A stretch of DNA of 64,000 nt, from NCBI GenBank assembly GCA_026119855.1, contig JAOWBW010001049.1, positions 372,001 to 436,000 on the forward strand. The letters are read 5' to 3'. Positions 21,701-32,689 of the stretch are shown piece by piece. Source of the stretch: Campanula takesimana (lineage: Eukaryota > Streptophyta > Magnoliopsida > Asterales > Campanulaceae). Within the stretch, counting starts at the first letter, position 1; every line of letters begins with the position of its first letter. The notes under the pieces were generated by a model, which was not told the origin of the DNA, ran no database searches, and worked only from the letters and a program-made list of their open reading frames with translations. A program made the translations under genes and the position numbers.

Positions 21701-22996
21701 AAAGCTCCAAGGGTCTCCAAGCTCAAGGTGAAAGGACCACCAGCGTTTGAACCGCTCCATTGCCTGCCTGGTAAGCTCAAAATTGGCGGCAAAATTCATC
21801 TACCTGGTCCATCACCCAAGGAAGTCAGCATCGCCACGAATGGACTGATGATGAGATGCATGATGATAAATGATGAACTCCATGACATTCTCGAATACCG
21901 AGCCACTAATTCTCGAGGTCTTTTTCGCTTGGTAAAATCTGCTGCTCTTGCATTAACTCTGCCGATGTTCCATCCAAGACAGCGTGCCGATCATATGGTT
22001 TATACCTCAAGGCTGATGAATGCCGGGTTAATGACCATGATTCTTGAAGGTCGTGCTTATTTGAATTTTATCTTGGCTATCTTTCTTTCTCTGGAGGACA
22101 ATGGTGTATTCCATCTGCCGGTTGAACGTGCAGTTATTATTCATCCTTCATTTCCTTTGCCGATCGTCCGTGCTGATGTAACTTCTGCCGATCTTGTTGC
22201 CTCCACGTCTATTCCTGCTGAGTTCCTTCTTGCTGACAGATATGCTGCTGATGCTTCTTTTCTTCAACAAGCTTTGCCTCTGCCAGCTGCTCCCTCTCCT
22301 GTGCCAGCTTCTCCGTTACTGATTGTTCTATCTTCTGATGACGAGTTGACTGTGCCTACTCCTGAAGGTCTTGTAGAGGATGCTGATATTATCAATGAAG
22401 ACTTCATTCATTCCTTCCTGATGCATTCTTCTCTTGGTCTATCAAAACCCGTGGTACTGAACAGTATGTATGAATACTTCAGTTACCTTGAAGGGGATAC
22501 CGAAAATATGCAAGTGCCTGTTACTCGTGCCGATCTGGGTGATACTGGCCTCTTCCTCCGTGACAAGTTGAACCGTATTCATGAGGATCTTTCTAACAAA
22601 ATCCTTAAGTCCAATCAGGAGGAGGAATGCAAGAGAATCCAAGACTTGAAAGATCTGCTGGAGGACAGAGAATCTAGGCTGATTGCCCTTTCAGAAAGTT
22701 TGGGGAGTATGCACTCTATTCAACAGAAACTAGTAGATGACCAAAGGATGCAGATCAAAGATCTAGAAAGGACTGAAAAAGAATTATCTACCGCCAAGTC
22801 TGCTCTTGCTGATGCTCAAATGAAGATAGCTGCTCTAGAAGCCAACAATGCAATGCTGACTGAAAGGCTGGAGAGCACTCAAAGAAGAAAGAAGAGAGAA
22901 GCTGAAAAGAAAGAGAAGAGAGCAAAGAAGAAAGCCAAGCTTACCGACTCTACATCAAAGGCCATTGACCAGCAAGAGGACCCTCCTGTTTCCTAG
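18759..22996 (+). pseudogene. SIRE third ORF (env-like position), about 1,410 codons with one frameshift and one TAG
   Basis: ATG at 18759 (MSSNEKDIYGG). Residues 1-230 resemble the putative plant transposon protein domain common in SIRE env-like ORFs. An Ala/Pro/Lys-rich part follows with basic clusters (KKKKAKK, KKRR) that could be nuclear localisation signals. The frame shifts in the CCCCC run at 20213-20217, continues to a TAG at 20972-20974, and stays open beyond it in the same frame to 22996. The middle is rich in Ala-Asp (GCYGAT) codons. The C-terminus (about 22560-22940) is a strong coiled coil followed by a Lys/Arg/Glu tail. No convincing membrane segment is seen, so an envelope role is doubtful. 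Either defect may be recent or an assembly error. Confidence 0.7.
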
Positions 22997-23368
22997 TCAA
23001 TATAGCCAATGATATAGATATCCAGAAGAACTTCAACGATTTATCCAAGACTTCTTTGCTAACCATTATTTTTTTTTTGTGTGTGCTTATTTTTATATGT
23101 TATATTCTCTTATAATATCTGCTGCTATTCATGCTAACTTTGTTTTGCAGATTTTCATTCTCCCTGCTGATCATAAGCCATCAGCAACTCATCTTTCTTG
23201 TCTTTTACTCTTACTTTTATCATTTTGTATTTTTACCTCTTTAAGACATCTAGTGTGTGACTTGGCTTAGGGAATGATAATAAATAGACATTACTTATAC
23301 ATTCTTTTACTAAGCTAAGATAGATGTTCTTGGATAGGGTGATTGGACTTAAGCAATTAGGAGGAGAT
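22997..23368 (+). other. SIRE 3' noncoding region and polypurine tract
   Basis: T-rich noncoding sequence ending in TTAGGAGGAGA (about 23357-23367), directly before the 3' LTR, the plus-strand priming site. No gene is seen. Confidence 0.75.
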
Positions 23369-24749
23369 TGTTGATCAAATATATGTTTAGGACATAGAAT
23401 TGCTTAATCCCAATCATAGCTATCACTTAGGATCCCCCAATTTTATTAGAACCATTATAAGGTACTCTTAGTATTCTTGGTGACCAGCACAGGTGTATTC
23501 CAACTCTTCAAACAAGGCAAACCAGCAAGAGGAAGCAAATCAGCAGACCAGTAAACTAGTTGCCGATCAACTTGATAAACAAGTTGCCGATCAACTTCAT
23601 TCTCAACTTGCCGATAAAGAAAGACAGTCTGTACTGTCAGTCAGGTTACATCGTTTCACCTTAAAGTCAACCTTGCTGATTGTCCCTATCCCTTCTTACT
23701 GTTTTATCTAAAAGTAGTTTACCTGCTCTGTAATGATTGCTGCGCCGTTTGACACATAGCTACTTTTAGCTATACTCTGTCTCTACTTGCTTTTTGCAGG
23801 TAACCGGTTGAGACAAAGGGTCTTTACCCATCAGACTTTTGCGAGCATGCGTGTACCACATATCTTCGCCATTAATGCTAAAGATACCGCATTTAATGCT
23901 CCTCAACTACCCAGCTGGATATTCAAATTGCAAGCCTTCCTCTACAAGACTCAAGACATTTACTCCTCTTATAAATAGTGGACTTGGAGCATTGAAGAAG
24001 GTTGGTGAAAATAGAGCATTGAAGAGAGTTGAATGTTTTTGAGTATTCATTAAAGACTCAAACATTTTGTGTCCATATAATCATTAGATCATTTAATAGG
24101 ACATACACTTGTGCACCAACTCAAACAACATTGTTAGTATTCCCGAACTAGATTATATAAGGAATACGTTGTTTAAGTTATTCACACACCCACCTGAGTG
24201 AGATAAGTTCTCTTGAACTTGCCGCTCAAATACACTTGGTCAGAATTGTTTTACGATCCATTAGAAATTTCTAGAACTTAGTCTTTGTATACCGGCAAAG
24301 CCGTGCTTGTAATAGACTAGAAAAATCTAATAGTACTCTTAACCCAAATCCAAGTTCTGACCAAACTTGGTAGAGGACGTAGCAGTATTTACACTGTGAA
24401 CCTCTCCAAATCCCTGTGTCTCTGTTGCTTGCCTTATCATTGCCGGTTGGAATTCTATCACCGGCAGATTGCATTCGTTCTTACTGATTCATTGTAATTT
24501 CCATTGACCAATCTCTTGAAACTGCATTGAACTTTTAGAAACAACTTTGTGTTTAAACTAAGATCTGAAAATCTTTTATACACTGATTTTGTGTGAGTTA
24601 AAACTAAGTCATATTTTACCCGCTGCGCTTACTGATAATAGTTTGCAAACTGATAAGTGACTTTGCATTTAAAAGTGTTTCTTTGTAAAAGTTTTAAAAA
24701 GGCTATTCACCCCCCCTCTAGCCTATTTTCCTACCAATTGGGCCTAACA
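23369..24749 (+). repeat. 3' LTR of the SIRE element
   Basis: Begins TGTTGATC, ends GCCTAACA. It carries the same 24-bp dyad array (first copies at 23558 and 23582) and TATA box as the 5' LTR. Confidence 0.95.
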
Positions 24750-24871
24750 TATATATATATATATATATTAATCATTACTACTAATAGTATAATTAGTTAA
24801 TCATAATAATTACTATATGGGTTAACTATCATTATTAATAGTATTAGTTAATCATTATACAATATATATTA

Positions 24872-25143
24872 CTCCATCCGTCCCAGAGTAAGAGTCCTAC
24901 TTTTTATTTTTGTACGTCCCAAAGTAAGAGTCTCATTCTTAAAATGGCAAAGAATCTTTACTATTCATCCTATCATTCTCTCTCATATTTTAATTTTATA
25001 CTCACAACACCAATCAACTTACATTCCTCCCACTCATTCTCTCTCCTACTTTACTTTTACACTCACAACACTTACATTACTTTCACCAATTCTTAATCTC
25101 CATGCAAATGAGAGGTAGGACTCTTACTCCGGGACGGAGGGAG
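24872..25143. mobile_element. Stowaway-type MITE
   Basis: Inverted ends CTCCATCCGTCCCAGAGTAAG and CTCCCTCCGTCCCGGAGTAAG, TA on both sides, 272 bp, noncoding; inside the right half of the Helitron. Confidence 0.88.
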
Positions 25144-25164
25144 TAATATTTACTATTAATATTA

Positions 25165-25374
25165 CTCACTTCGTCCGAGAGTAAGAGTCTTACTTTCTAT
25201 TTTTATACGTCACAGAGTAAGAGTCTCTTTCCTAAAATGACAAATAATGAAAAAGAATGAATAGTATTTTGGACAATTATACCCTCAACCCACTTGCAAT
25301 GTTTACCAATTTTCTATTGTTTTTTAATAAGTGTTCGCAAACAATGTATGACTCTTACGATAGGACAAATGGAG
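25165..25374. mobile_element. Stowaway-type MITE (diverged)
   Basis: Ends CTCACTTCGTCC and CTCCATTTGTCC flanked by TA, 210 bp. Internally related to the neighbouring MITE (AGAGTAAGAGTCTYAC) but more diverged. Confidence 0.75.
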
Positions 25375-25925
25375 TATTAATTAATCATAATAGTTACTAT
25401 ATAGGTTAATTATTACTATTAATATTATTAGTGAATAATAATAGTTATTATATATGTTAGTAAATATAATTAATAATATTAGGTACTTATAATACTTACT
25501 TAAATTATTATTTAATAATAGTATTAGTTAAGATGATGGATACACTATTAGTTACTATAACTAGAAAAATTATTTATTTAAGAGATAATAAAATTATTAT
25601 ACTAACAAATTAGATGTACATTATAAACTTTTATATTTACTAATCATAATGTGTATATATAAATTTATTCTTGAACAATAGCTAATATTATCAAGTCAAT
25701 TATCTATAGAATTAAAATTTAATTCATAATGATAATAATTTATCTTTATATTCAAATTTCAATTATCATAATTATTACAACCAAATTAGAAAATTAACAC
25801 AATTTTCCTAAATTTGTAAGCAAACTTTTTAATTCATATACAATATAATTATATTACAAAAGGTTATTATGTTACTTTATTAAGTAAAAACATAAAAAAA
25901 ATACAAAAAAATAGTAAATTAGTTT

Positions 25926-25953
25926 CCCGTGCAAAGCACGGGTTACCCACTAG
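25926..25953 (+). other. Helitron 3' terminus: hairpin and CTAG
   Basis: CCCGTGC-AAA-GCACGGG followed by TTACCCACTAG, then host T. A closely similar terminus is on the minus strand at 38674. Confidence 0.85.
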
Positions 25954-26221
25954 TGATATGAAATGTAGCTGCTGTCTTGGACCACCAAATTTAAATATCA
26001 AATTCGCCATCTTCGTATTCAAATATGCCGTTAAAATACATATCGAATTTGCCACTAGAACCGCCGACTCGAGCTTGCATTTGTTTTCCATAGAATTTAT
26101 TCGCAAATGATGATGATGGAGCTTGAACCGAAGGGTGTCTTGCACCATAGTGTGAGGAGTACTCTCTAAAAATATAATATAATGCTTGTCTAGCTTCACC
26201 AACAATTTGATTAATGTTAGG
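25954..26221 (-). pseudogene. hAT transposase fragment, piece 2
   Basis: On the minus strand it reads INQIVGEARQALYYIFREY, a serine-rich spacer, then FNGIFEYEDGEFDI, a stop codon, and IWWSKTAATFHI. The last part matches the stretch of plant hAT transposases just before the dimerisation domain (family pattern: FD-x-L-x-WWK). The in-frame TAA shows it is dead. It is bounded on one side by the Helitron and on the other by the Ale-like element, and continues at 30911 upstream and 821 downstream. Confidence 0.6.
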
Positions 26222-26411
26222 TGTTAGAGATATACCTAAAGAAGTCTAGTTATTTAGTTTCCTAATTCTATTTGTGTGGCTAGTTAGTTACTTGGTAGAC
26301 AAGATACGAAACTTGGTAGTCAAGATACTCGTGTACATATATCTTTGTCAGTATTGTAAATATTCAAGAGAGGTTCAATGCAAATAATTATTCCCTCAAT
26401 ATTGTCTATCA
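26222..26411 (+). repeat. 5' LTR, Ale-like element
   Basis: TGTTAGAGATATACC...TCTATCA, 190 bp, paired with 30721-30910. Confidence 0.92.
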
Positions 26412-26424
26412 TGGTATCGAGCTT
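26412..26424 (+). other. Primer-binding site, Ale-like element
   Basis: TGGTATCGAGCTT immediately after the LTR; a one-base variant of the initiator Met tRNA complement. Confidence 0.8.
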
Positions 26425-26514
26425 AAGATCCAAATATTTTTTTTCTTTTTTTTCTTCAAACCCTAGCTAACCCGCCGCCACCCCCTCCCCTGCTCAATTC
26501 TTCCACCGCCGCCT

Positions 26515-29500
26515 ATGGCCTCTTCCTCCTCGGATCTCGCCTTGTTACCCAACGCCGGAGATCCATCTCACCCTCTTATCCTTGTCTCTCTCTCATGTCC
26601 TCAAACTCACACCCACCAACTACATCGCCTGGAAATCCCAAATCGAATCAACCTTACTTGGCCTTGATCTTTACAATTATCTTGATGGAACCCTAACCAA
26701 ACCTGAAAAGACCATCACCACCACCACACCTGCAGTTGCCGCCAGTGCCACGAAAGCCGCCAAACCGGCTGTTTCAATCACTACTCGGAATCCTTCTTAC
26801 ACAACGTGGTTCCGACAGGACAAATTGCTGCTCTCCGCCCTCTCCGGCACTCTCTCACCGGCCCTAGTGCCACTCATCTCTCTCTGTTCCACCACCAATG
26901 CCGCCTGGCTTACCCTTACCAAAACATATGCCAATCCCTCGAAGGGCCATCTCAAGAAACTCAAGGACCTCCTACGTACTATCACCAAGGGCACTCGGTC
27001 TATCACTGAGTTCATGCAAGACATCAAGAACTGTACTGACCAGCTTGCCTCTTTAGGCCGTCCCCTAGACCCTGATGACATTGTTGATCGCATTCTCGGC
27101 CAAATCAATGATCCTGATTATGATAATGTCGTATCTGCCGTTCAGAACAGAGAAACCCCAATCACCTTTGATGAACTGCACGAGAAGCTGATTAACCGAG
27201 AGCTTGCCATCAAACTTAAAGCCCGACACACCCCTACCCCCTTCCCTGCCTCAGTTAATGTCGCCAACAAACCCTACACCCAACCCCCCCTCTCGTCCCT
27301 ACACCACCACCAACAACAACAATAACCAGATGTCTTCCTCCTCCAACAATCAACCCCGCAACTCGTATAACGATAAATGTCAATGGTGCCGTGAACAGGG
27401 TCACTCTCTATCTTACTGTCCCACCTTCCGCTGCCAGTTTCCAAATGCCACGGTCCCATCTCCGCCACAGAATTCTCAACCTCGGAACAACAACAACTCT
27501 CTCTCCCACAACAACAACCGCCAGCCGCAACAACCCTCTCTTTATGCCATCACATCCAGCAACTCAACCCCTCCAACAAATTGGCTCTTAGATAGTGGTG
27601 CTACTCATCATGCCACTAATGACCTCAACAACCTTTCTCTTCATTGCCCATATGATGGAATGGATGAGCTGTTTATTGGCGATGGTTCTGGCCTAGAAAT
27701 CTCCAACATTGGTTCCACCTCTCTCCTTACTCCTAGTTCTTCCTTTCGTCTTAATCATGTTTTGCATGTTCCCCAATTATCCCGTAATATTATTTCCATC
27801 TCCAAATTATGTCATGATAATAATGCCTCTATCACCTTATTATCCGATTCATTTGTTGTGAAGGACAATCAAACAGGGGCAATCCTCCTCCAAGGTCAAC
27901 CTAAATCCGGCGTCTATGAATGGCATCCTAATCGTTCTGCTGTTCACTCTGCTTCAGTCTCTTCCACCTCCAGTTGGCATCATCGTTTGGGTCATCCGTT
28001 CTACTCTATTTTGCGTCATATTAGTAATAGTTGTTAGTTAGGTATCCCTACGTCTAGTAGTTTTCATTGCAATTCTTGCGATTGCAATAAGAGTCATAAA
28101 TTACCGTTCTTCAATAATACTATTCGTTCTTTTGGACTTCTTGATGTGTTATATAGTGATATTTGGACATCTCCACTTTTGTCTCATGATGGTTTTAAGT
28201 ACTACATTATTTTTGTTGATCATCACTCCAAATACATTTGGTTTTATCCTCTCAAACGTAAAAATGATGCTACCTCTATCTTCACTCACTTTAAATCCTT
28301 GGTTGAGAAACACTTCGGTCGCTCCATCAAAACCATCTACAGTGACAATGGTGGTGAATATCTTGGTCTCCGTCCTCTCTTAGCATCCCATGGTATCCAA
28401 CATCTCACCTCCCCTCCATACACCCCTGAACATAATGGATATTCTGAACGTCGTCATGCGTTTGCCACTGCCTGTTATCTCATCAATCGTATGCCTACAC
28501 CCACACTCAATCTTCACTCTCCATACTCCATTCTCCATAATCAACAACCCAATTATCTTAAAATTCGTAGTTTTGGGTGTCTTTGCTATCCGTGGCTCCG
28601 TCCGTACGCATCTCACAAACTCGACTCTCGGTCCACTCCATGTGTGTTTGTTGAGTACTCCGCTACTCAGAGTGCCTATTATTGTCTCGACCCCAAAACC
28701 AATCACACCAATCACATCTATACCTCTCGCCATGTAAAGTTTGTTGAGACGGAGTTCCCTTTTGCTTCTCAAGCCCCCACCGACCACTCCACTGTTGATC
28801 AATGGTGCACCATCTCACTACCATTACTTCCCCCTTCTACTCGGCCTCACCCTACTACTGCCTCACCGACAACTCAACACTCGCCTCCACCCTCACCCCA
28901 CAATCCCACCTCTCCGATTTCCCAAGGACCGATCGGTCAACCCACTAACCAGGTCGGTCCTCCCCTGCAACCTCACACAGAACCGATCGCTTCCTTGTCT
29001 GGACCGACCGGTCCCTCTACCCAACCAACCGGTCCCTCTGGCCCTTCTACCACCACCTCATCCGAGGCCCTTACTTTGCCCCCTCAGTCCCGAGGACCAG
29101 TTACCAGATCTCAGAATAATATACGGAAGCCTATCCGCAAGCTCAATCTTCATGCCACTTCCCCTCTTGAGTCGTATGAACCGACCTACATCACCCAAGC
29201 ATTGAAGAATCCCCTTTGGCGTCAAGCTATGTAGTCTGAATCTGATGCACTTATTCGGAACAACACTTGGGAGCTTGTCCCTCCTTCCTCTTCTCAGAAC
29301 TTAGTTGGGTGTAAATGGATTTTTCATACTAAGTACAACCCTGATGGCTCTATTGATCGCTACAAAGCTCAGTTAGTTGCCAAAGGTTTTCATCAGCGAC
29401 CGGGCATAGATTACTATGAGACTTTCAGTCCTGTGGTTAAACCTGCTACAGTTCGCACCATTCTTACCATCGCTACTGTTCGTGGCTGGCCTCTTTGACA

Positions 29501-30764
29501 GGTTGACATTAATAATGCGTTTCTACAGGGTTCTCTCCCTGAGGATGTGTACATGGCACAGCCTCCTGGTTTTGCTGATTCTTCTCACCCATCTCATGTG
29601 TGCAAATTGAAGAAAGCTATATATGGTTTGAAACAGGCCCCACGAGCATGGTATATTGAGCTTCGTACATATTTGCTACATCTTGGGTTCAAGAACTGTG
29701 TCACTGACTCCTCCTTATTTACTCTACATCATTCTTGTGGTATCTTATATCTACTTGTCTATGTGGATGATATTATTGTCACAGGTTCTCACAGTGATCT
29801 GCTCGAGTTATTTATCTCTCAGCTTTCTGCTCGGTTTTCTCTCAAGGATCTTGGGACACTTTCGTATTTTCTGGGTGTTGAGGTTCTTCCTCATTCTCAT
29901 GGTATTCTTCTTAGCCAGCAGAAATATGTTCAGGATTTGTTACACAATGCTCAGATGGATGAATCCAAACCCGTGCCTACTTCGATGGCACCTCAGTCTC
30001 CTCTTTCTGCCACACGTGGCACACCCTTGGCCGTCCCGACTACTTATCGTACTATTGTTGGTGGCTTACAGTATTTGTCATTAACAAGGTTGGACGTTTC
30101 TTTTGCTGTGAATCGTTTGTCTCAGTTTATGCACAAGCCTACAGAGGATCATTGGCTTGTCTTGAAGCATGTTCTTCGCTATTTGGCTGGTACTATCACT
30201 CACAACTTACTTATTCGTCGTGATTCTCCTCTTACGCTTCATGCTTTTACTGATGCTGATTGGGCTGGGGATATGGATACTTACACTTCCACCACTGGTT
30301 ACATTGTTTACTTGGGTAAAAATGTTGTTTCCTGGAGTTCTCGTAAACAACGTACCCTTGCTCGGTCTTCCACAGAGGCCGAATATCGTGCCTTTGCTTC
30401 CACTACAGCCGAGGTACTATGGCTTTAGAACCTTCTTCGATAACTAGCCATGCCAACTATCGACACTCCTGTCATTTATTGTGATAATTTGGGTGTTACG
30501 TACGTTGCCGCTAATCCAAGGTTTCATTCTCGCATGAAACATCTTGCCCTAGACTATCATTTTGTTCGTGACTTAGTCCAGAACAATGCACTTCGTGTTT
30601 CGTTTATTTCCAGTCATGATCAGCTTGCTGACATACTCACTAAACCACTTCTCCGTGCTCGGTTTCAAGAACTAATGGTCAAGATTGGTATCTTTCAACA
30701 GTCGTCCACTTGCGGGGGCATGTTAGAGATATACCTAAAGAAGTCTAGTTATTTAGTTTCCTAA
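26515..30764 (+). pseudogene. gag-pol: Ale-like Copia gag-pol, multiply disrupted
   Basis: Starts at ATG 26515 (MASSSSDLAL); a frameshift near 26580 leads into the UBN2-type gag (LKLTPTNYIAWKSQIE). A second frameshift in a C-run near 27285 leads to knuckle CQWCREQGHSLSYC and protease WLLDSGATHH. A stop (28035-28037) follows WHHRLGHP. Integrase has SDNGGEYLG and NGYSERRH but then jumps to AFATACYLINR, so about 25 residues are deleted. A Pro/Thr/Ser linker follows. RT is entered after a TAG (29232-29234) and broken by a TGA near 29497; YVDDIIVTGS and RNase H STEAEYRAF are present, with a final stop near 30426 and the end ADILTKPLL. Clearly dead. Confidence 0.9.
28926..29036 (+). repeat. Ale-like CG-dyad repeats in coding linker, 21-bp phase
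   Basis: GGACCG-AT-CGGTCA (28926) and GGACCG-AC-CGGTCC (29001, a perfect dyad), with partial copies whose CGGTCC half starts at 28955 and 29030. Spacing within each group is 21 bp, i.e. seven codons, encoding a Gly-Pro-Thr/Ser repeat between integrase and RT. Confidence 0.65.
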
Positions 30765-30910
30765 TTCTATTTGTGTAGCTAGTTAGTTACTTGGAAGACA
30801 AGATACGAAACTTGGTAGTCAAGATACTCATGTATATATATCTTTGTCAGTATTGTAAATATTCAAGAGAGGTTCAATGCAAATAATTATTCCCTCAATA
30901 TTGTCTATCA
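30721..30910 (+). repeat. 3' LTR, Ale-like element
   Basis: Partner of 26222-26411, preceded by TTGCGGGGGCA as the likely polypurine tract. Confidence 0.92.
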
Positions 30911-31277
30911 TTAAGAACATGGATTGTCGAATCCCATATAAATTTGAATAATAAAAAGAAAGAAAATCTCCCAAACCTTCCTCTCTTACTCTTGAATCTT
31001 GTAACTTAGCAACCAAAAAAAATGGATGGAAGAATACCAAAATATTTTGTCCATTTTCTATCATTTTGACTCTAAGGTACAAATCATGTAAAAATTCACA
31101 AAAACCACTTGAAATTTCTGCACAGTTATCAAGAACTAAATTAAAAGTAGGATGATACGTACCAAATAGAGCCAATGTTGCTTCTTTGAATTTCTTCAAC
31201 AATTTCATCATACTAGAACATTCTTCCCATAACTTTGCATAAATCGGAACATTATAATTTATGGAACCTAAAAACAA
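30911..31277 (-). pseudogene. hAT transposase fragment, piece 1
   Basis: On the minus strand, WEECSSMMKLLKKFKEATLALFGTYHPTFNLVLDNCAEIS is close to the RNase H-fold region of plant hAT transposases (family pattern: C-x-LLKPF..T..FSG..YPT.N....I). The frame runs to the Ale-like element boundary and resumes after it as piece 2, out of frame. No terminal inverted repeats or start region are seen upstream. Confidence 0.65.
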
Positions 31278-31471
31278 GCAAATATCACCTCTGTTAGTGT
31301 AAACACATCACCTTTTCCTTAATTGTTGAACCAATCCATTTTTTGACTTTTTAAAATGAAATTGAGGGAGTATAGGACTGTAAAATTAGGAATAGTAAAG
31401 GTCAATTCAATTTTTTTGACTAGTATAAAAAAAAACTTGCCAAGAAGCTAAAAAGGAACAAAAGTCATAAA

Positions 31472-31654
31472 TTAAGAACAACATGTTCCAGCCAAAACTC
31501 GATCAAGAAACACAATGTCTGAGAAGTCATGAGCTGTCTCACACTTTTTTGAAACAGCTTCACACGAAATAGAAAGCAAAGATTTTGTATGCAAACAAAA
31601 AGTTAAGAAAATGGCCTTCAAATCTGGGTGCGCTTTATTCTCACCAACCTTAAG
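31472..31654 (-). CDS. Orphan terminal exon of an unidentified gene
   Basis: On the minus strand a good acceptor (ATTTTTGTAG) is followed by a 60-codon open frame starting LKVGENKAHPDLKAIF and ending VLAGTCCS-stop. Composition is that of a normal globular protein. I do not recognise the family. The rest of the gene would lie to the right on the minus strand, but the 31655-33300 region is repetitive and I found no second exon, so this may be a translocated or captured fragment. Confidence 0.4.
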   Translation of the reverse strand, partial: LKVGENKAHPDLKAIFLTFCLHTKSLLSISCEAVSKKCETAHDFSDIVFLDRVLAGTCCS

Positions 31655-31799
31655 CTACAAAAATAGCTAGAATCAATATCTTTTTAAAAAGTTGTTATAC
31701 GAGGATAATTAAGTTGATGTAAATTATTGATTAAAATTCACTTAAATTATCATTGAGTTGGCTTTGTGAAAAACGTGTTTTACCTTAAGCAAAGGAAAA

Positions 31800-32130
31800 A
31801 AACGTGTTTTTCAAAAGCCGGTGGCGCTTTTAAAAAAACAAGCGGTGACATTTTCGTAAATATCTGGGAGCATCATATATAAATGACAAGTGTTAATATT
31901 ACAAAGTGCCAGTAGTTCAAACTGGCGTTTATAAGCATTGAAATTGACACTTTTTATAAGTGCCAGTGTTAGTGTTTAAAAGTGCCAGCCATTACACTGA
32001 CACTTTTTAACATTGATACTGACACTTATTAAAAGTGCCAGTGGTAGTGTCAATAAGTGCCAGTGTACATGGCTAACGCTTTTTTACACTACTACTGGCA
32101 CTTATGATCGGCGCTAAATAACTTCCAGTT
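31800..32130. repeat. AAGTGCCAGT inverted/direct repeat tract (possible CACTA-type end)
   Basis: At least seven copies of GTGCCAG or its complement CTGGCAC/CTGGCG occur within about 220 bp in both orientations, spaced 20-45 bp, next to a GGTGGCGCTTTTAAAA-type stretch. Such subterminal motif clusters are typical of CACTA/En-Spm transposon ends. I cannot see matched terminal inverted repeats or a 3-bp site duplication, so the class is inference. Confidence 0.4.
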
Positions 32131-32688
32131 AATTACAAAAATAACACCCTGCCAATTTAAAAACAAGTTGTACACATTATCGTAACATAGTACTAATGAA
32201 GCACCAGTTCCCAGTTTCGATGTTCTTATGGGGAATCAAGGTTGCATACTGGTAAGACCTCTTCCGAGCAAACTCAACCCGAATACTCTGCAAGAGCCCC
32301 TGAATCTAGAGCTACTTGGCCTTCCGAAAATCAGAGTGAAGAGCGAGAAGGTGACATCCAAGAGGCCCCGTAGGGGCCTTGTACTACTTCACCCCGTAGA
32401 GGGTACATTCCTGACTTTAGCTACTGGTACACCGAATTTCAGTGGATACTCTGTTGGTGTCATATAAGTATATCTTTTCATGTCGGCGATTATCTGGGCT
32501 TTGAGGGGTCACCACTTGTCCCCATGGATTTCGTGTCGGTAAGCACCCTCTTCAACGCTTCTTCTTGGTCTCAAGTCTCAACATACCACCTTCTCATTTT
32601 CTCTCCATGCCATTTCCATTGTTTCAATCTTTTGTTAATTTAATTATGCAAAAAAATGAATAAAAATAATTTAGTTATTGTTTAATGA
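32131..32688. other. Unassigned region with one short ORF
   Basis: Contains a 79-codon plus-strand frame (32228-32467), more GC-rich than its surroundings, with no family I recognise. Two other frames across it are also partly open, so it may be a decayed transposon fragment. Nothing else is seen. Confidence 0.3.
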
Positions 32689-32689
32689 G

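Larger units (their letters stand above)
2033..24749 (+). mobile_element. SIRE/Maximus-type Copia retrotransposon (host of nested Copia-1)
   Basis: Two 1.38-kb LTRs (TG...CA) flank gag, pol in the Copia order PR-INT-RT-RNase H, and a very large extra ORF between pol and the 3' LTR, the layout of the SIRE lineage. The 5-bp target duplication TATAT is at 2028-2032 and 24750-24754, within a TA-repeat tract. The primer-binding site matches initiator Met tRNA. By eye the two LTRs differ at about a dozen positions (about 99% identity), so insertion was recent. Removing the nested element leaves about 14.2 kb, large for the lineage, mainly because of the 4.2-kb third ORF. The pol frame joins exactly across the nested insertion. 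Confidence 0.92.
822..25953 (+). mobile_element. Non-autonomous Helitron, split by a nested SIRE element
   Basis: The 3' end has the diagnostic Helitron form: a perfect 7-bp stem hairpin CCCGTGC-AAA-GCACGGG (25926-25942), then 11 nt ending in CTAG, with T following the insertion point. The 5' end is placed at TC (822-823), preceded by A, and starts TCTATATACATATA, a usual plant Helitron start. The interrupted hAT frame is continuous across these boundaries. Without the 22.7-kb insertion the element is about 2.4 kb. It is AT-rich and noncoding, dense in short AGTTAACTA / TAGTAATAGTTA motifs, with three Stowaway MITEs inside. No Rep/helicase is present, so it depended on a partner. The 3' end is firm; the 5' end is inferred. 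Confidence 0.65.
26222..30910 (+). mobile_element. Ale/Retrofit-like Copia element with short LTRs
   Basis: 190-bp LTRs (26222-26411 and 30721-30910), TG...CA, about four differences between them. The flanks TTAGG / TTAAG are a site duplication with one mismatch. A primer-binding site follows the 5' LTR and a G-rich tract precedes the 3' LTR. At 4.7 kb with tiny LTRs and a short gag it fits the Ale/Retrofit lineage. It is inserted in the hAT relic and is heavily mutated. Confidence 0.88.

Noticed and set aside
28837..29205. Alternative-frame Pro/Leu-rich ORF over the Ale-like linker
   Set aside because: It is the shadow of the polyprotein linker in another frame.
32228..32467. 79-codon ORF as a real gene
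   Set aside because: No recognisable family, no splice or promoter context, and two other frames are partly open in the same stretch.
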